From positions 1,798,001 to 1,862,000 of the forward strand of contig JANHCV010000001.1 in NCBI GenBank assembly GCA_025594325.1: 64,000 nucleotides of DNA, written 5' to 3'. The translations under genes and the position numbers were made by a program. Positions 1-9,665 of the stretch are shown piece after piece (the stretch's first letter is position 1; each line of letters opens with the position of its first letter). This stretch comes from Blastocladiella emersonii ATCC 22665. Taxonomy: Eukaryota; Blastocladiomycota; Blastocladiomycetes; Blastocladiales; Blastocladiaceae. The notes under the pieces are model-generated. The model was not told where the DNA came from. It ran no database searches and saw nothing but the letters and a program-made list of their open reading frames with translations.

Positions 1-1121
1 ATCTTACCCGCGCCGTTGGCCAGGTGCTGCAGCAGGTCGGCGTCGAACGTGGTGGTCCCCTGCGCCGTGCCGAACTGCGCGTCGTACACGCCCACGCCAA
101 ACACGGACTTGTCGGCCGCGGGCGCGCCGTCGCGCAGGCAGTGCAGGACGGCCACGTACCGGTTGGGCAGCGCCGTGACGCGCAGCGGCTGGTACGCGGC
201 GGGGATCGCGACCGCGGACGTGGACACCTCGATGGCGGACGCCGAGGCGACGGTGAGGACGTGGCTGACGACGCGCGTCGGGCACAGGACGGCGAGGTGG
301 CGCGTCACGGCGTGGAACGAGATGTGCAGCCAGTCGGGCTTTGCCGCCGCAGCCGCGGAAGCGGGCGCGCTGTCGGCGGTGAGCGTCGGCAGGTCCTGCG
401 CGTGCACAACCTCGAGGTTGGGCTCGTTGCCGTCGTCGAGCACCTTGACGACGACGAGGTGTGGTGCGCGCTGGCCGGCAATCTGCAGGACGAGCAGTAG
501 GTGCTCGACGTCGGCAATGGCGAGTGGGTGCGCGAACACGACCGTGGCGGCGGGCGACGCTGCACTGTCGGCATCGGTATCGGCGGAAGAGGTGCCGACG
601 GCGAGGTCAAAGGTGGCCGTGTCGGCGAGGTCGTGGGTGACGAGCGAGACCTTACCGGTCGAGTGGACGACGACGAGGCGGTTGGCGAGGCGCGTGGGGG
701 CAAAGAGGGCAAAGATTGGGTGGTCCATGCGCAGCTCCTGGCGCTTGGTCGAGTCGCTGGCGCACGGCCACGCCCAGATGGTCTTGAGCGAGGCCTGGCG
801 CGGCAGCTCAATGTGCTGCTTGATGGGCACGAACAGCATCTGCTTGGGCGCGTGCAGCACGGGGCTGGCCGCGAACACGGTCTTGGGGTGCGACGCCCAC
901 ACGGACACGCGCTTGATGTCGTGCACGTTGAAGACGGCAATCGACTGCCCCGACAGGGACACGGTCACCCGCGGGTGCTCGGGCGCCGCACCACTGGCGG
1001 CCCCGGCGGCGCCGGCGGCAACGAGGGCGCTCGCGGCGGGCTCCTCGGTGCGCGACAGCAGCGGCGCGACGGCGGCCGCGGGCGACGTGACCACGGTGAA
1101 GCGCACGGTCTTGCTGATCAT
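1..1121 (-). CDS. NOL11/Utp8-like nucleolar protein, 3' end outside window
   Basis: The reading frame opens with MISKTVRFTVVTS at 1121 and stays open to the window edge, so about 373 N-terminal residues are visible and the C-terminus lies to the left. The segment reads as beta-strand-rich propeller sequence, including VTVSLSGQSIAVFNVHDIKR followed by a W and an aromatic/aliphatic strand. This resembles the start of NOL11/Utp8, where a lookup such as 'sgrtvilykvsd..plgsW' opens the propeller. NOL11/Utp8 acts in the t-UTP part of the small-subunit processome, in rDNA transcription and 18S pre-rRNA maturation in the nucleolus. The family call is by eye and tentative; another WD-like scaffold is possible. 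No intron is seen in the visible part. It is divergently oriented from the ceramide synthase gene to its right. Confidence 0.45.
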   Translation of the reverse strand, partial: MISKTVRFTVVTSPAAAVAPLLSRTEEPAASALVAAGAAGAASGAAPEHPRVTVSLSGQSIAVFNVHDIKRVSVWASHPKTVFAASPVLHAPKQMLFVPIKQHIELPRQASLKTIWAWPCASDSTKRQELRMDHPIFALFAPTRLANRLVVVHSTGKVSLVTHDLADTATFDLAVGTSSADTDADSAASPAATVVFAHPLAIADVEHLLLVLQIAGQRAPHLVVVKVLDDGNEPNLEVVHAQDLPTLTADSAPASAAAAAKPDWLHISFHAVTRHLAVLCPTRVVSHVLTVASASAIEVSTSAVAIPAAYQPLRVTALPNRYVAVLHCLRDGAPAADKSVFGVGVYDAQFGTAQGTTTFDADLLQHLANGAGK

Positions 1122-1585
1122 CTCACGTGGGCGGTTGCTAGGGCGCAAAATTCGGCGGACGGGGGCGGCAGGCGGGCGGGTCGAGCGCGAGGGGACGGCG
1201 GCAGGCGATCCAGGGGCCGCAATTCGTTGATTCGTGTGCGATACGTTGCGTGGTGCCGAGCAGCGTCGAGCAGGAGGGAGAAGGGGACGAAGCTGGCCGG
1301 AAGCGCGAGACAGCCGAAAACCAGCCCGAACCGGCTCGGCGTGATCGGGGCGAAACCGCCTGCCATCCCTGTCGTCTCGCAATTACATCACCGTTTTGGA
1401 GAGGCTGACGGTTGATCGCGCCGCGCCGCCCACGCACCGCCGCCGCGCGGCGAGAAAGTCCGAGCGCTGTCCCGCCCAGTGTCCCGCCCCCCGCCACCCC
1501 GGGCATCCCTTTCCCCCTCTCCCCCGTGCGGGCTCCGACCGATTCAACCCACCAAGCTCTCTCTATTTGCTCTGTATCAACAACC
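1122..1585. promoter_or_regulatory. divergent intergenic region between the NOL11-like gene and ceramide synthase 1
   Basis: A 464 bp spacer between two divergent start codons that must hold both 5' UTRs and promoters. The right part is pyrimidine-rich (CT tracts near 1500-1570), common in fungal 5' leaders. I see no clear TATA box and no supported gene; the open frames here are GC-driven. Confidence 0.4.
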
Positions 1586-2976
1586 ATGGCAACGACGAAG
1601 CGCTCTCGCGGGTCGGCCGCGGCCGCCGCGCCGCCAGTGCCGCGCAAGCAGTCCGCCAAAGCCGCCAGCGCCTCGGCCAAGGAGTGGAAGCCCAACCCGC
1701 TCATGGCTGCCTACCGGAATCATCAGATTGGTGTGTCTCTAGGCGCCCGACCCGCCGCGGCGCGAGGATCCTCGCCGTGATGGTCGAGGGAGGGACTCGC
1801 GCCTGCTGGCGCGCCAGCAACCTTGTCGTCGAGCGAATTGTTCACCGTCATCTCGCCCTCGCCGCTGCGCTGCCGCTCGTGCGCGATCTACTCGCGCGCA
1901 CCGTGTAGACGTGCCCGCTGCCCTCGTCGCCGTGACGCTGGCCGCCACGTACCTGGCGCCCGGCTCGCCGTTCGCGCACCTCGCGCTGCCCTCGCACCCC
2001 GTCAGCGTCCCCGCCGGCGCGCCGCGCCCGACGGGCGTCGCGTTTGCCGGCCCCACCGACACGCTGTACGGCAAGGGTCCCTACGACCTCGCCTTCATCG
2101 CGTTCGGCGTGGTGGTGTGGACGCTGCTGCGCGCCGTGGTCATCGACTACGTGCTACGGCCGACGGCGCGGTACCTCGGGTGCAAGCGCAGCATGCTGGA
2201 CCGGTTTGGCGAGCAGGGGTGGCTCGTCGTCTACTACACGCTGTCGTGGTCGGTCGGCATGTTCTTTGTCGTCAACTCGGCCTTCTGGTCCGACACGCGC
2301 CACTTCTGGACCGACTACCCGCACCTGTACCTCAGCGCCGCCTTCAAGTCCTACTACCTGATGCAGCTCGCCTTCTGGATCCAGCAGCTCTTTGTGATCC
2401 ACATCGAGAAGCCGCGCAAGGACTACACGCAGATGCTCGTGCACCACCTCGTCACCTGCGCCCTCATCATCTCGAGCTACTACGCCAACTTCACGCGCAT
2501 CGGGTCCGCCGTGCTCGTCGCCATGGACGTGGGCGACATCTTCCTGTGCTCGGCCAAGTGCTTCAACTACGTGCGGTGGCGCCGCCTGTGCGACGCGACG
2601 TTTGTCGTGTTCGTCGCCGTGTGGCTCTACTCGCGCCACTACGTGTACCTCGGCATCATGTACTCGGTCTACGCCGAGTCGCGCGCCGTGCTCGACTGGA
2701 CCTGGAACCCCGCCGCCGGCAGCTTCGTCAGCGACGGCATGTGGTACTTCTTCCTCATCCTGCTCGGCGCCCTGCAGGTCCTCCTCGTCATGTGGCTCTA
2801 CTTGATCGTCCGCGTCATTGCCAAGGTCATCCGCGGCAACAGCGCAGAGGACAACCGCTCCGACGACGAGGACTCCGATGAGGAGTACGTTCCCTCTCGC
2901 TTGATCCGACGCGACCGCACACTCACACCCCGTCGCTTCTAGTGAGCCCGCACCACCCAAGAAGAAGCACGAGTAG
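1586..2976 (+). CDS. LAG1: ceramide synthase 1 (Lag1/Lac1 family, TLC domain)
   Basis: Acyl-CoA-dependent ceramide synthase of the ER membrane, which N-acylates sphingoid bases. Exons are 1586-1730, 1909-2884 and 2943-2976, joining in frame to about 384 residues. The diagnostic Lag1 segment is near the middle: HIEKPRKDYTQMLVHHLVT followed by SSYYANFTRIGSAVL and MDVGDIFL. It contains the paired histidines and the aspartate implicated in catalysis in this family. About seven hydrophobic helices surround it. The last exon is tiny and encodes an acidic/basic tail ending PPKKKHE; the second paralogue at 43.3-44.8 kb also ends in a PPKK tail, which supports the splice. Exon 1 (MAAYRNHQI) likewise aligns with the paralogue (MAAYRDNQL). 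No homeobox-like domain is present, as in other fungal ceramide synthases. Confident family call. Confidence 0.9.
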
Positions 2977-3474
2977 CGCGCCGCTCTTTGACGCCCGGGA
3001 ACATGCGACGGCGCGAGCGCGACGACGACCATGGTCACGGCGGCCTGCAGAGGAAGGGTTTTTGAATTCCGTTCACACACCCCGTCGACTTTTGCTCTCA
3101 TTTCCCTCACCACACTATCTCTCCGTATTATTGACCCGTATATAATGTTAAGTCTGCCTCTCCCTCTGCGCCTTGGGCGCTGGTCGCGGGAGCGGAAGCG
3201 GTCCTCAGGCGTTTCACCGGTCCAGCGACCTGCAGCGTCTCACGCGCTCCACGGGCCCGACCGTCGACGTCGATTCGACTCTCCCTTGCACAATTCGCCA
3301 ATTACTACCGGCATCTCCCTCGGGGGCCGCACTAGCACTTCCTGCAACGCATTCTCACGCATCGACTATCTCTCTCGCCCGGGTCCCTGCCCGCATTCTC
3401 GTCGCGATCCCCGCTGGACCCGCACGACTCCTCATTCCCTACCACCACCACCACCACCCCCTCGCTGCGCTACA
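2977..3474 (+). promoter_or_regulatory. NEK kinase upstream region and probable long 5' leader
   Basis: About 500 bp between the ceramide synthase stop and the kinase ATG. A TATA-like stretch (tatataa) lies at 3139-3145 and is followed by roughly 300 bp of C/T-rich leader with no in-frame coding signal, ending in CCACCA repeats just before the ATG. Promoter assignment is inference. Confidence 0.35.
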
Positions 3475-6400
3475 ATGATGGTCACCCCGGCCAATGGCAG
3501 CGGCGGCGGCGGGAACCCGGCACCGAATCGCGGGCCCTCGCCGCAGCAGAACGGCGGCGAGTACCACCAGCGGACCCCGTCCGGGTCCCGACGGCAGCAA
3601 CAGCAGCAGCAACAGCAGCAGCAGCAGTCGAACCGGCTCATCAACCTCGCCGACTACGTCCAGGACAAGGTCATTGGCAGCGGCTCGTTTGGCCGGATCT
3701 GCAAGGTGCACCGGATCTCGGACGGCATGGTGCGTGCGTGTGCGACGGCCGGCCGGCGGCCAACGTCCCTTCCATCGCGGCCGCGACCACCGACCGAGCT
3801 CACCCACCACCCTCCACCACCACCTCCACCTCCGCCTCGGATCGTCTAGGTCATGGCCCGCAAGGAGATCATGTACGACCGGATGAAGCAAAAGGAGCGG
3901 ACGCAGCTGGTGCAGGAGGTCAACATCCTGCGCGAGCTGAACCACCCGCACATCGTCAAGTACCACGGCCGCATCGTGGACCGCAACAACTACATCATGT
4001 ACATCATGATGGAGTACTGCGAGGGCGGCGACCTGTCGATTGTCGTCAAGCGCCACAAGCAGTCGCGCGCGCTCATCCCCGAGGCCACCGTGTGGGGCTA
4101 CCTCGCGCAGCTCGCCGCCGCGCTGCACGAGTGCCACTACCTCCACGGCCAGCGCAAGGCCTCCCCCGGCGGCGCCATCCTGCACCGCGACATCAAGCCC
4201 GACAACGTGTTCCTCGACGCCGACAATAACGCCAAGCTCGGCGACTTCGGCCTCAGCACGCTCCTCGGCGAGTCCGAGAACAACTTTGCCCGCACGTTTG
4301 TCGGGACGCCCTACTACATGAGCCCGGTACGCATCTCGCGTCGCGAGATTTGCTGAGGGCATCGACTGACCTCCGCCTCGCCCGCGTCTCGCCCGCACAC
4401 GCGTGTAGGAGGTCGTCAACTCGAAAGAGTACAACGAGAAGAGCGACATCTGGTCTCTCGGCTGCCTGACCTACGAGCTCTGCGCCCTCTCGTATGATTT
4501 AACCTTCACCCCACACGCGTCGCCACGCACTGACCCCGCGCCCCGCCCGCATCTAGCCCACCATTCGACGGCAAGGACCACGCCGAGCTGCACCGCAACA
4601 TCCTGAACGTGCGGTACTCGGACATCCCGAGCGGCTACTCGCGCACCATGCGCGCCATCATCTCGCGCATGCTGCAGTTCGACCCCGGCGCCCGGCCCTC
4701 GGCCGGCGAGCTCCTCGAGCACCCGCGCGTCGCCCTAGCCTTCGAGACGCGCCAGGCCGAGACCACGCTGGCCCGCCGCGATCGCGACCTCGCGCGACGG
4801 ACCAGCTCGCTCGAACGCCGCGAGAACGAGGTTGCTAGGCGCGAGGCCGGGATCGTCGGCCGCGAGGAGGCTGTCACCGCGCAGGAGGCCCGGATCGCCG
4901 AGCGCGAGGCGGCGGTTCAGCGCGCAGCCGAGGAAAATGCGTCGACGCGATCCGCACTCGGTACGATTCCCGAGAAAGGACTGCACCGCGCCGGGTCCGA
5001 GCTCACCCAACCCCCTGGCACGCGTGTGTAGAGGAGGAGCGCCAGAAACTCATCAACGCCCGCACCGAGCTGCAGGCGTTCCAGGCGCAGCTTGAGCAGC
5101 GGCACCGCGACTTGCAGGACGAGATCGCCGCCGCGCACGTTGAGGTGCACAAGCGGCGCGAGGAGCTCGACCAGCGGCAACGCGACCTCGATCATCGGCA
5201 AGGTGAGCTCGACCAGCGCCAGGAGTCGATGACCCAGGAGTACCGCCGGTTCGAGCTTTACCAGCAACAGCAGCAGCAGCAGCGGATCATGGATTCTAAA
5301 CCGTTCTCACCACCCAGCCATCCGCAGCCGCTCCACCACCACCACCACCAGTACCAGCAACCGCCACCATCCCACCACGTCGCACCCGCTGCCGCCCACG
5401 CGACCACGCCCGCCGCGGGCCAGCCGCCGTCGGAGCTGCGTGACTTCCAGTTCCGCCAGCCGAGCGCCAACGGCGCCACCGTCGACATGGCGTGGACCCC
5501 GACGCCCGCCGCGACGAGCGGCCCGCCACCACCGCAGCAGCAGCCGCACTCGGAGCCGCCGCAGTACCAGCGCACGCCCTACCCTGGCAGTGACGCCAGT
5601 GGCGGCGTCCAGTTCCCGCAGTCCCTCCCGCGTATGCCGTCGTCGAACCCGCTGCGGCAGCAGGCCTTCTCCAACAACGGGGCCCAGCAGCAACAGCTGC
5701 AGGCACCCACATCCGCATCGTCGTACGCCGAGTTTGCGCGGCAGCAGGCGCGGCTGCACGCCAGCAGCTCCGCGGCCGCGGTTACCCCGTCGCCGGCCGC
5801 GTTCCAGCCGCCGCTCCAAGCGCCGCACTCGGCGCCCGCCGCGTCGTCGTCCTCCTCCTCGTCGGTCACGCCGATCGTCAAGCTGGATCAACGCGGCAAC
5901 CGCGTCATTGACCACACGCACCACCAGCACCACTACCAGCAGCAGCAACAGCAGCAGCAGCGCAACGACGACCACGGGTTCCGCACGCCCACGACGCCGG
6001 CGTCGCGGATGCAGGCGGAAAGCGCGGGTAGCGGCGGGCTCCGCCGCGCGGTGCTCTCGGCGGGTGGCCGGTCGGGTGGATCCACCAACACCGGCGGGAG
6101 CAGCAGCAGCAACGCGTACATCGGCACCCCGCGGCCATCCGCCGGCGCGCTCATGCTCGGCCCGTTCCAGCAGCAACATCAGCAGCAGAACGCGTTTGTG
6201 CCACCTCATCCGCGCTCGGCCCCGTCGACGGGCGGCACCTCCGCGCCCGCGGCGACGCCCGGGACCACGGGGACCATCGACAACATGGCGTCGACGCTCG
6301 CGCGCATGGACATTTCGCCGTCGCCCGCGATGCCGAACGGCACGCTGTACGGCCGCCCGACGTCCGCGAGCGCGGCAACGGGCCGGCCCACGTTCGCGCC

Positions 6401-7247
6401 GCCGTCGTCGTCGCGGCCCGCGTCCATGATGAACCTCGCGGCGGCGGCGTCCAACGGCAGCAGCGGGCGGTGGGTCGGGACGCCGCGGTACTCGCACGCG
6501 CAGATGCAGGCGGCGCCGGCGCCGCAGGCGGTCGCGGGGCGGAAACGCGCCAAGGCCGAGGCGGCGGACGAGGACGAGGTCGACGAGGAGCACACGTCCA
6601 ACACGGTCGACATGGATGTCGGGTACTACGAGGCGAACGGCGGCGGCGAGGAGGAGTTTGATGACGCGGCGACCATCGACATGGGCGAGCAGCACGACGA
6701 GGACGACGGGACCGGCATGTCGTCCGACCTGTACGCCGACGACACGCTCATGCACCGGATCCGCGAGACCAACGTGCGCAACAGTCCCGCCACGTTCCAC
6801 GCGCAGATGCAGAACGGGATCCAGCAACAGCAGCAGCAGCAGCAGCAGGGATCGAGCTCAAGCTCAAGCATGCTCCCGCCCGGCCGCGCGCCGGTCCGCC
6901 GGCTCAAGCCGCCCGCGACCCGCGGCGAGGTGCACGTCGGGACGCCGATCCGGCGCGCCGCGCCGCTAGCGACGCCGTCATCGTTCAACCCGACGCCGTA
7001 TGGGCCGTCTCTTGACCGGTATTCGAGCACCGCGGCGGCGGCGGGGATGCTCGACACGCCGACGCCCGCCATGGGCAACGGCGCGGCGCGGTCCACGGCG
7101 CTCCAGTTCCAGCAGCGGTTCATGAACGGGCTCGCCAGCGGCGTGCCGCGCATGCGGTCGCTCAAACCGAGTGCCAGCGGCGGCAGCTCGGCGGCGGGAG
7201 CAGGAGCGCGGCCTGTCGTCGGGTTCCAGTACCACCAGGGACGATAA
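3475..7247 (+). CDS. NIMA-related (NEK) serine/threonine kinase with long Q-rich C-terminal region
   Basis: Five exons (3475-3729, 3850-4326, 4409-4491, 4557-4960, 5032-7247) join to about 1144 residues. The kinase domain spans about residues 60-325. The glycine loop reads IGSGSFG, the VAIK-equivalent is the NIMA-like ARKEI with Lys near 90, the gatekeeper region is MEYCEGGDLS, the catalytic loop is HRDIKPDN, the metal loop DFGLS and the activation loop ends GTPYYMSP. These are NIMA/KIN3/Nek2 signatures, a family acting in mitotic entry and in centrosome or cilium function. A heptad-like coiled coil of repeating LxxRxxEVxRREA type follows, as in Nek2. An approximately 700-residue low-complexity tail holds Q, H and S runs and one acidic patch, and polyQ also precedes the kinase. 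Fungal KIN3/NIMA proteins are usually 400-700 residues, so the tail is unusually long. Confidence 0.9.
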
Positions 7248-7535
7248 TACATACACTCTCACGTCGCGGTACTCGTGGCTCGCTCCGCTTTGCACTACTA
7301 CAACTCGTCCTGGTGTTGGCTGTCATCACGCGGCTAGATCACGCGTCGTTCATAACCCGTGCCGTGCTCCCGCGCTCCCCCGCTCCCTCTTCAATTTCCG
7401 TAAGATTATGCGGCTCAGCACGGTCCCAAATGGAGCTTAGCGCCCGCCATGGCAGGATGTCGCGTTCGAGGGCCCGACGTATAAAGACGAGCGCCCCCGC
7501 CCTCGTCTGGTGCGACCATGGCGCAGTAAGGGGCG
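7248..7535 (+). promoter_or_regulatory. MFS gene promoter with TATA box
   Basis: The spacer between the kinase stop and the transporter start holds TATAAA at 7480-7485, about 55 bp before the ATG at 7536. That short distance implies a short 5' UTR. No other feature seen. Confidence 0.45.
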
Positions 7536-9203
7536 ATGTATCCTAACGACTCTGACGACGACCCGCACGACGGAAACCGCGACCACGACGCGCGGCCATC
7601 GCGGCCCGCAACAGCTTCACGGCCGCCCGCAGAGCCTGTGCGGCGGCACTGGTCGCGCAGCTCGACCGTGTGGTTCCTCATCGCGTGCTCTATCGCGATT
7701 GGCATGTCCCTCGGCCCCGTCCCCGCCGCCGCCGCGCAGTATATCCTGACGGCCGCCGCCGCGGTGCCGTGCCCTGACGAGTTTTCCATCGACTGCGTCG
7801 CGGATCCGGAGCTCGCGCAGAAGCGCGCGGCACAGCTCTTCGCGGCCATGGACACGGCGCACTCGATCACGGGCCTCCTCGGTATGGCCATCGTCGGCCG
7901 CGTCGCGGACCGGTACGGCCGGCCGATCGCCATGGCCACGGGCCTCGCGTCGACGGTTCTCGGCAACGCGGTCCTCCTCCTCCCCGCGGTGCTCTTCGCG
8001 CGCGCGCCATGGCACCTCACCGCGGCCGCCGCGGTCCTGTCGTCGACCATCAAGGGCGCGGGCGGCGGGCTCGGCGCCTACTTTCTCGGCCGGCACGCGT
8101 GGCTCGCGGACCGGTTCGACGACCCGACAGTCCGCGCGCGCGTCTTCGCCGTCGTCAGCGGCACCGCGCACGTCGGGTGGGTCCTCGGCCCGCTGTGGGG
8201 CGCGCTCGCGAGTGGCGCCGGCCCGATCGTCGTCATCGCGGCCGCATCCGCTGCGCTGCTCGCCGTGACCGTCGCGCTCCTCGTCGCGCACCGGATCCGG
8301 TCGCGGCAGCCGCACCGCAAGCTGGTCTCGGCCGAGCGCGACGCACGGCGAGGCAGCGGCGACAGTGGGCCGTGGTACGCGCCGCTGCGGATCCTGCGCC
8401 GCCCGATCGAGCCGGTGACGCGCGGGTCGCGCCGCCGGCACCAAGTCCTCGTCGCGCTCGTCGTGTGCCGCCAGGTCCTCGATGTCGCCGGGTCCATGTG
8501 GGGGAACAACTCGCTGCTCTACGTTGCGCTGCGGTTCGGGTGGGGCGCGGCCGAGAACAACTACTACTCGGCCATCGCGGGCATCACGTCCGCCGTCTCG
8601 CTCCTCGTCCTCTCGGCCGGCGCGCGGCGGGCCGTCCGCTGGCTCGCGGCGCGGGTGCAGGGCACGCCGCATGTCGGGACCGAGCGAGAGCCGCTTCTCC
8701 AGCCCGAGGCGCAGTCGCCCGACGGTGTCGAGGACGAGGGTGACGACCGCGGCCAACTCAGCGACGACAACCATCTGCCGCAGCTGGCCGCCGCGACGCT
8801 CGCCCTGTACGCCGCGGGCCACGTCGTCGAGTTCGCGCTCTTCGCGCGCCAGGCCACGACCAGCGCGCCAGCCGAGTTCCTCGTGCTCGGCACCGCCAGC
8901 GGGCTGCTGTCGATGATGGGCCCACTTCTCGACTCGCTCGTCTCAACGCTGGTCCCAACGGAACACCTCGGCACGCTGCTCGGTGCGACCAGCATCATCG
9001 GGCACGCCGTCGCCATGGTCACGCCGGCCGTGGCCAACGCCGTGTACACGCGTACCGTCGCTCACATCGCCGTATTCTCGGCCATCTGCGTCGCCGCGCG
9101 CGGCGTCGCCGTGGCCCCGGTCATCGTCCTGGCCGTGTGGGTCTGGCGACGCCAGCAACGTGACGCGCATCGGTTCCCGCGAGTGCAGACAGATTCTGGA
9201 TAA
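7536..9203 (+). CDS. major facilitator superfamily transporter
   Basis: Single exon, 555 residues. A hydrophilic N-terminal tail of about 40 residues precedes TM1 (VWFLIACSIAIGMSLG). The canonical MFS loop 2-3 motif appears as GRVADRYGRP (about residues 121-130), followed by TM3 to TM6. A hydrophilic central loop near residues 270-300 separates the two halves and a second acidic loop lies near residues 390-420. The remaining helices end at a short basic C-terminus. This is a plasma- or vacuolar-membrane facilitator, and the substrate cannot be inferred from sequence. The long lumenal loop with two cysteines after TM1 (VPCPDEFSIDCV) is reminiscent of proton-coupled folate or heme-carrier-like subfamilies, but that is only a hint. 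The gene is preceded by a TATA box. Confidence 0.8.
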   Translation: MYPNDSDDDPHDGNRDHDARPSRPATASRPPAEPVRRHWSRSSTVWFLIACSIAIGMSLGPVPAAAAQYILTAAAAVPCPDEFSIDCVADPELAQKRAAQLFAAMDTAHSITGLLGMAIVGRVADRYGRPIAMATGLASTVLGNAVLLLPAVLFARAPWHLTAAAAVLSSTIKGAGGGLGAYFLGRHAWLADRFDDPTVRARVFAVVSGTAHVGWVLGPLWGALASGAGPIVVIAAASAALLAVTVALLVAHRIRSRQPHRKLVSAERDARRGSGDSGPWYAPLRILRRPIEPVTRGSRRRHQVLVALVVCRQVLDVAGSMWGNNSLLYVALRFGWGAAENNYYSAIAGITSAVSLLVLSAGARRAVRWLAARVQGTPHVGTEREPLLQPEAQSPDGVEDEGDDRGQLSDDNHLPQLAAATLALYAAGHVVEFALFARQATTSAPAEFLVLGTASGLLSMMGPLLDSLVSTLVPTEHLGTLLGATSIIGHAVAMVTPAVANAVYTRTVAHIAVFSAICVAARGVAVAPVIVLAVWVWRRQQRDAHRFPRVQTDSG

Positions 9204-9665
9204 GGTTTTCATATATCTATTGCGTCTGTGCATCGTCGTTAGGCCGGAGGAGCGAACGTGCAACGAAAACTCGCTCCAACCTCGACTCAGCCACCTCGCC
9301 TCTGAAGTTTGTGGCTTAGCACTCGGGCCCCGTGTGCGCTAGCCTGGCAAATCTCACCGCTTCTCCGCTCACTTGCGCCCCCCCGTTCCCGCCCGCGAAT
9401 CACACTTGTAACTACGACGACGACGAAGACGAATACTACGACGACGTCCGGCTGGACCGTGACGACTTCGCGCAACTTGAGCGAGCTGGACCTCCTTCCC
9501 GTCGGGCACTCCGACGCACCCCCACTCCATCATCGGCCGTCGCCACCGACGGCCACGCAGCGACGACGACCTTCTCGCCGCCCGCCTCGACATTCGCCGG
9601 CCGAGTGCCGGCCCTCCGCCTTCTCCACCCGCGACCCGCCTCGTGCGGCCTCCCTAGACGAAACC
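9204..9665. promoter_or_regulatory. upstream region of the WSC-domain gene
   Basis: A 462 bp AT-richer spacer with GACGAC and CAC-rich simple sequence. I see no TATA box and no supported gene; it presumably holds the terminator of the MFS gene and the promoter and leader of the next gene. Confidence 0.3.
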
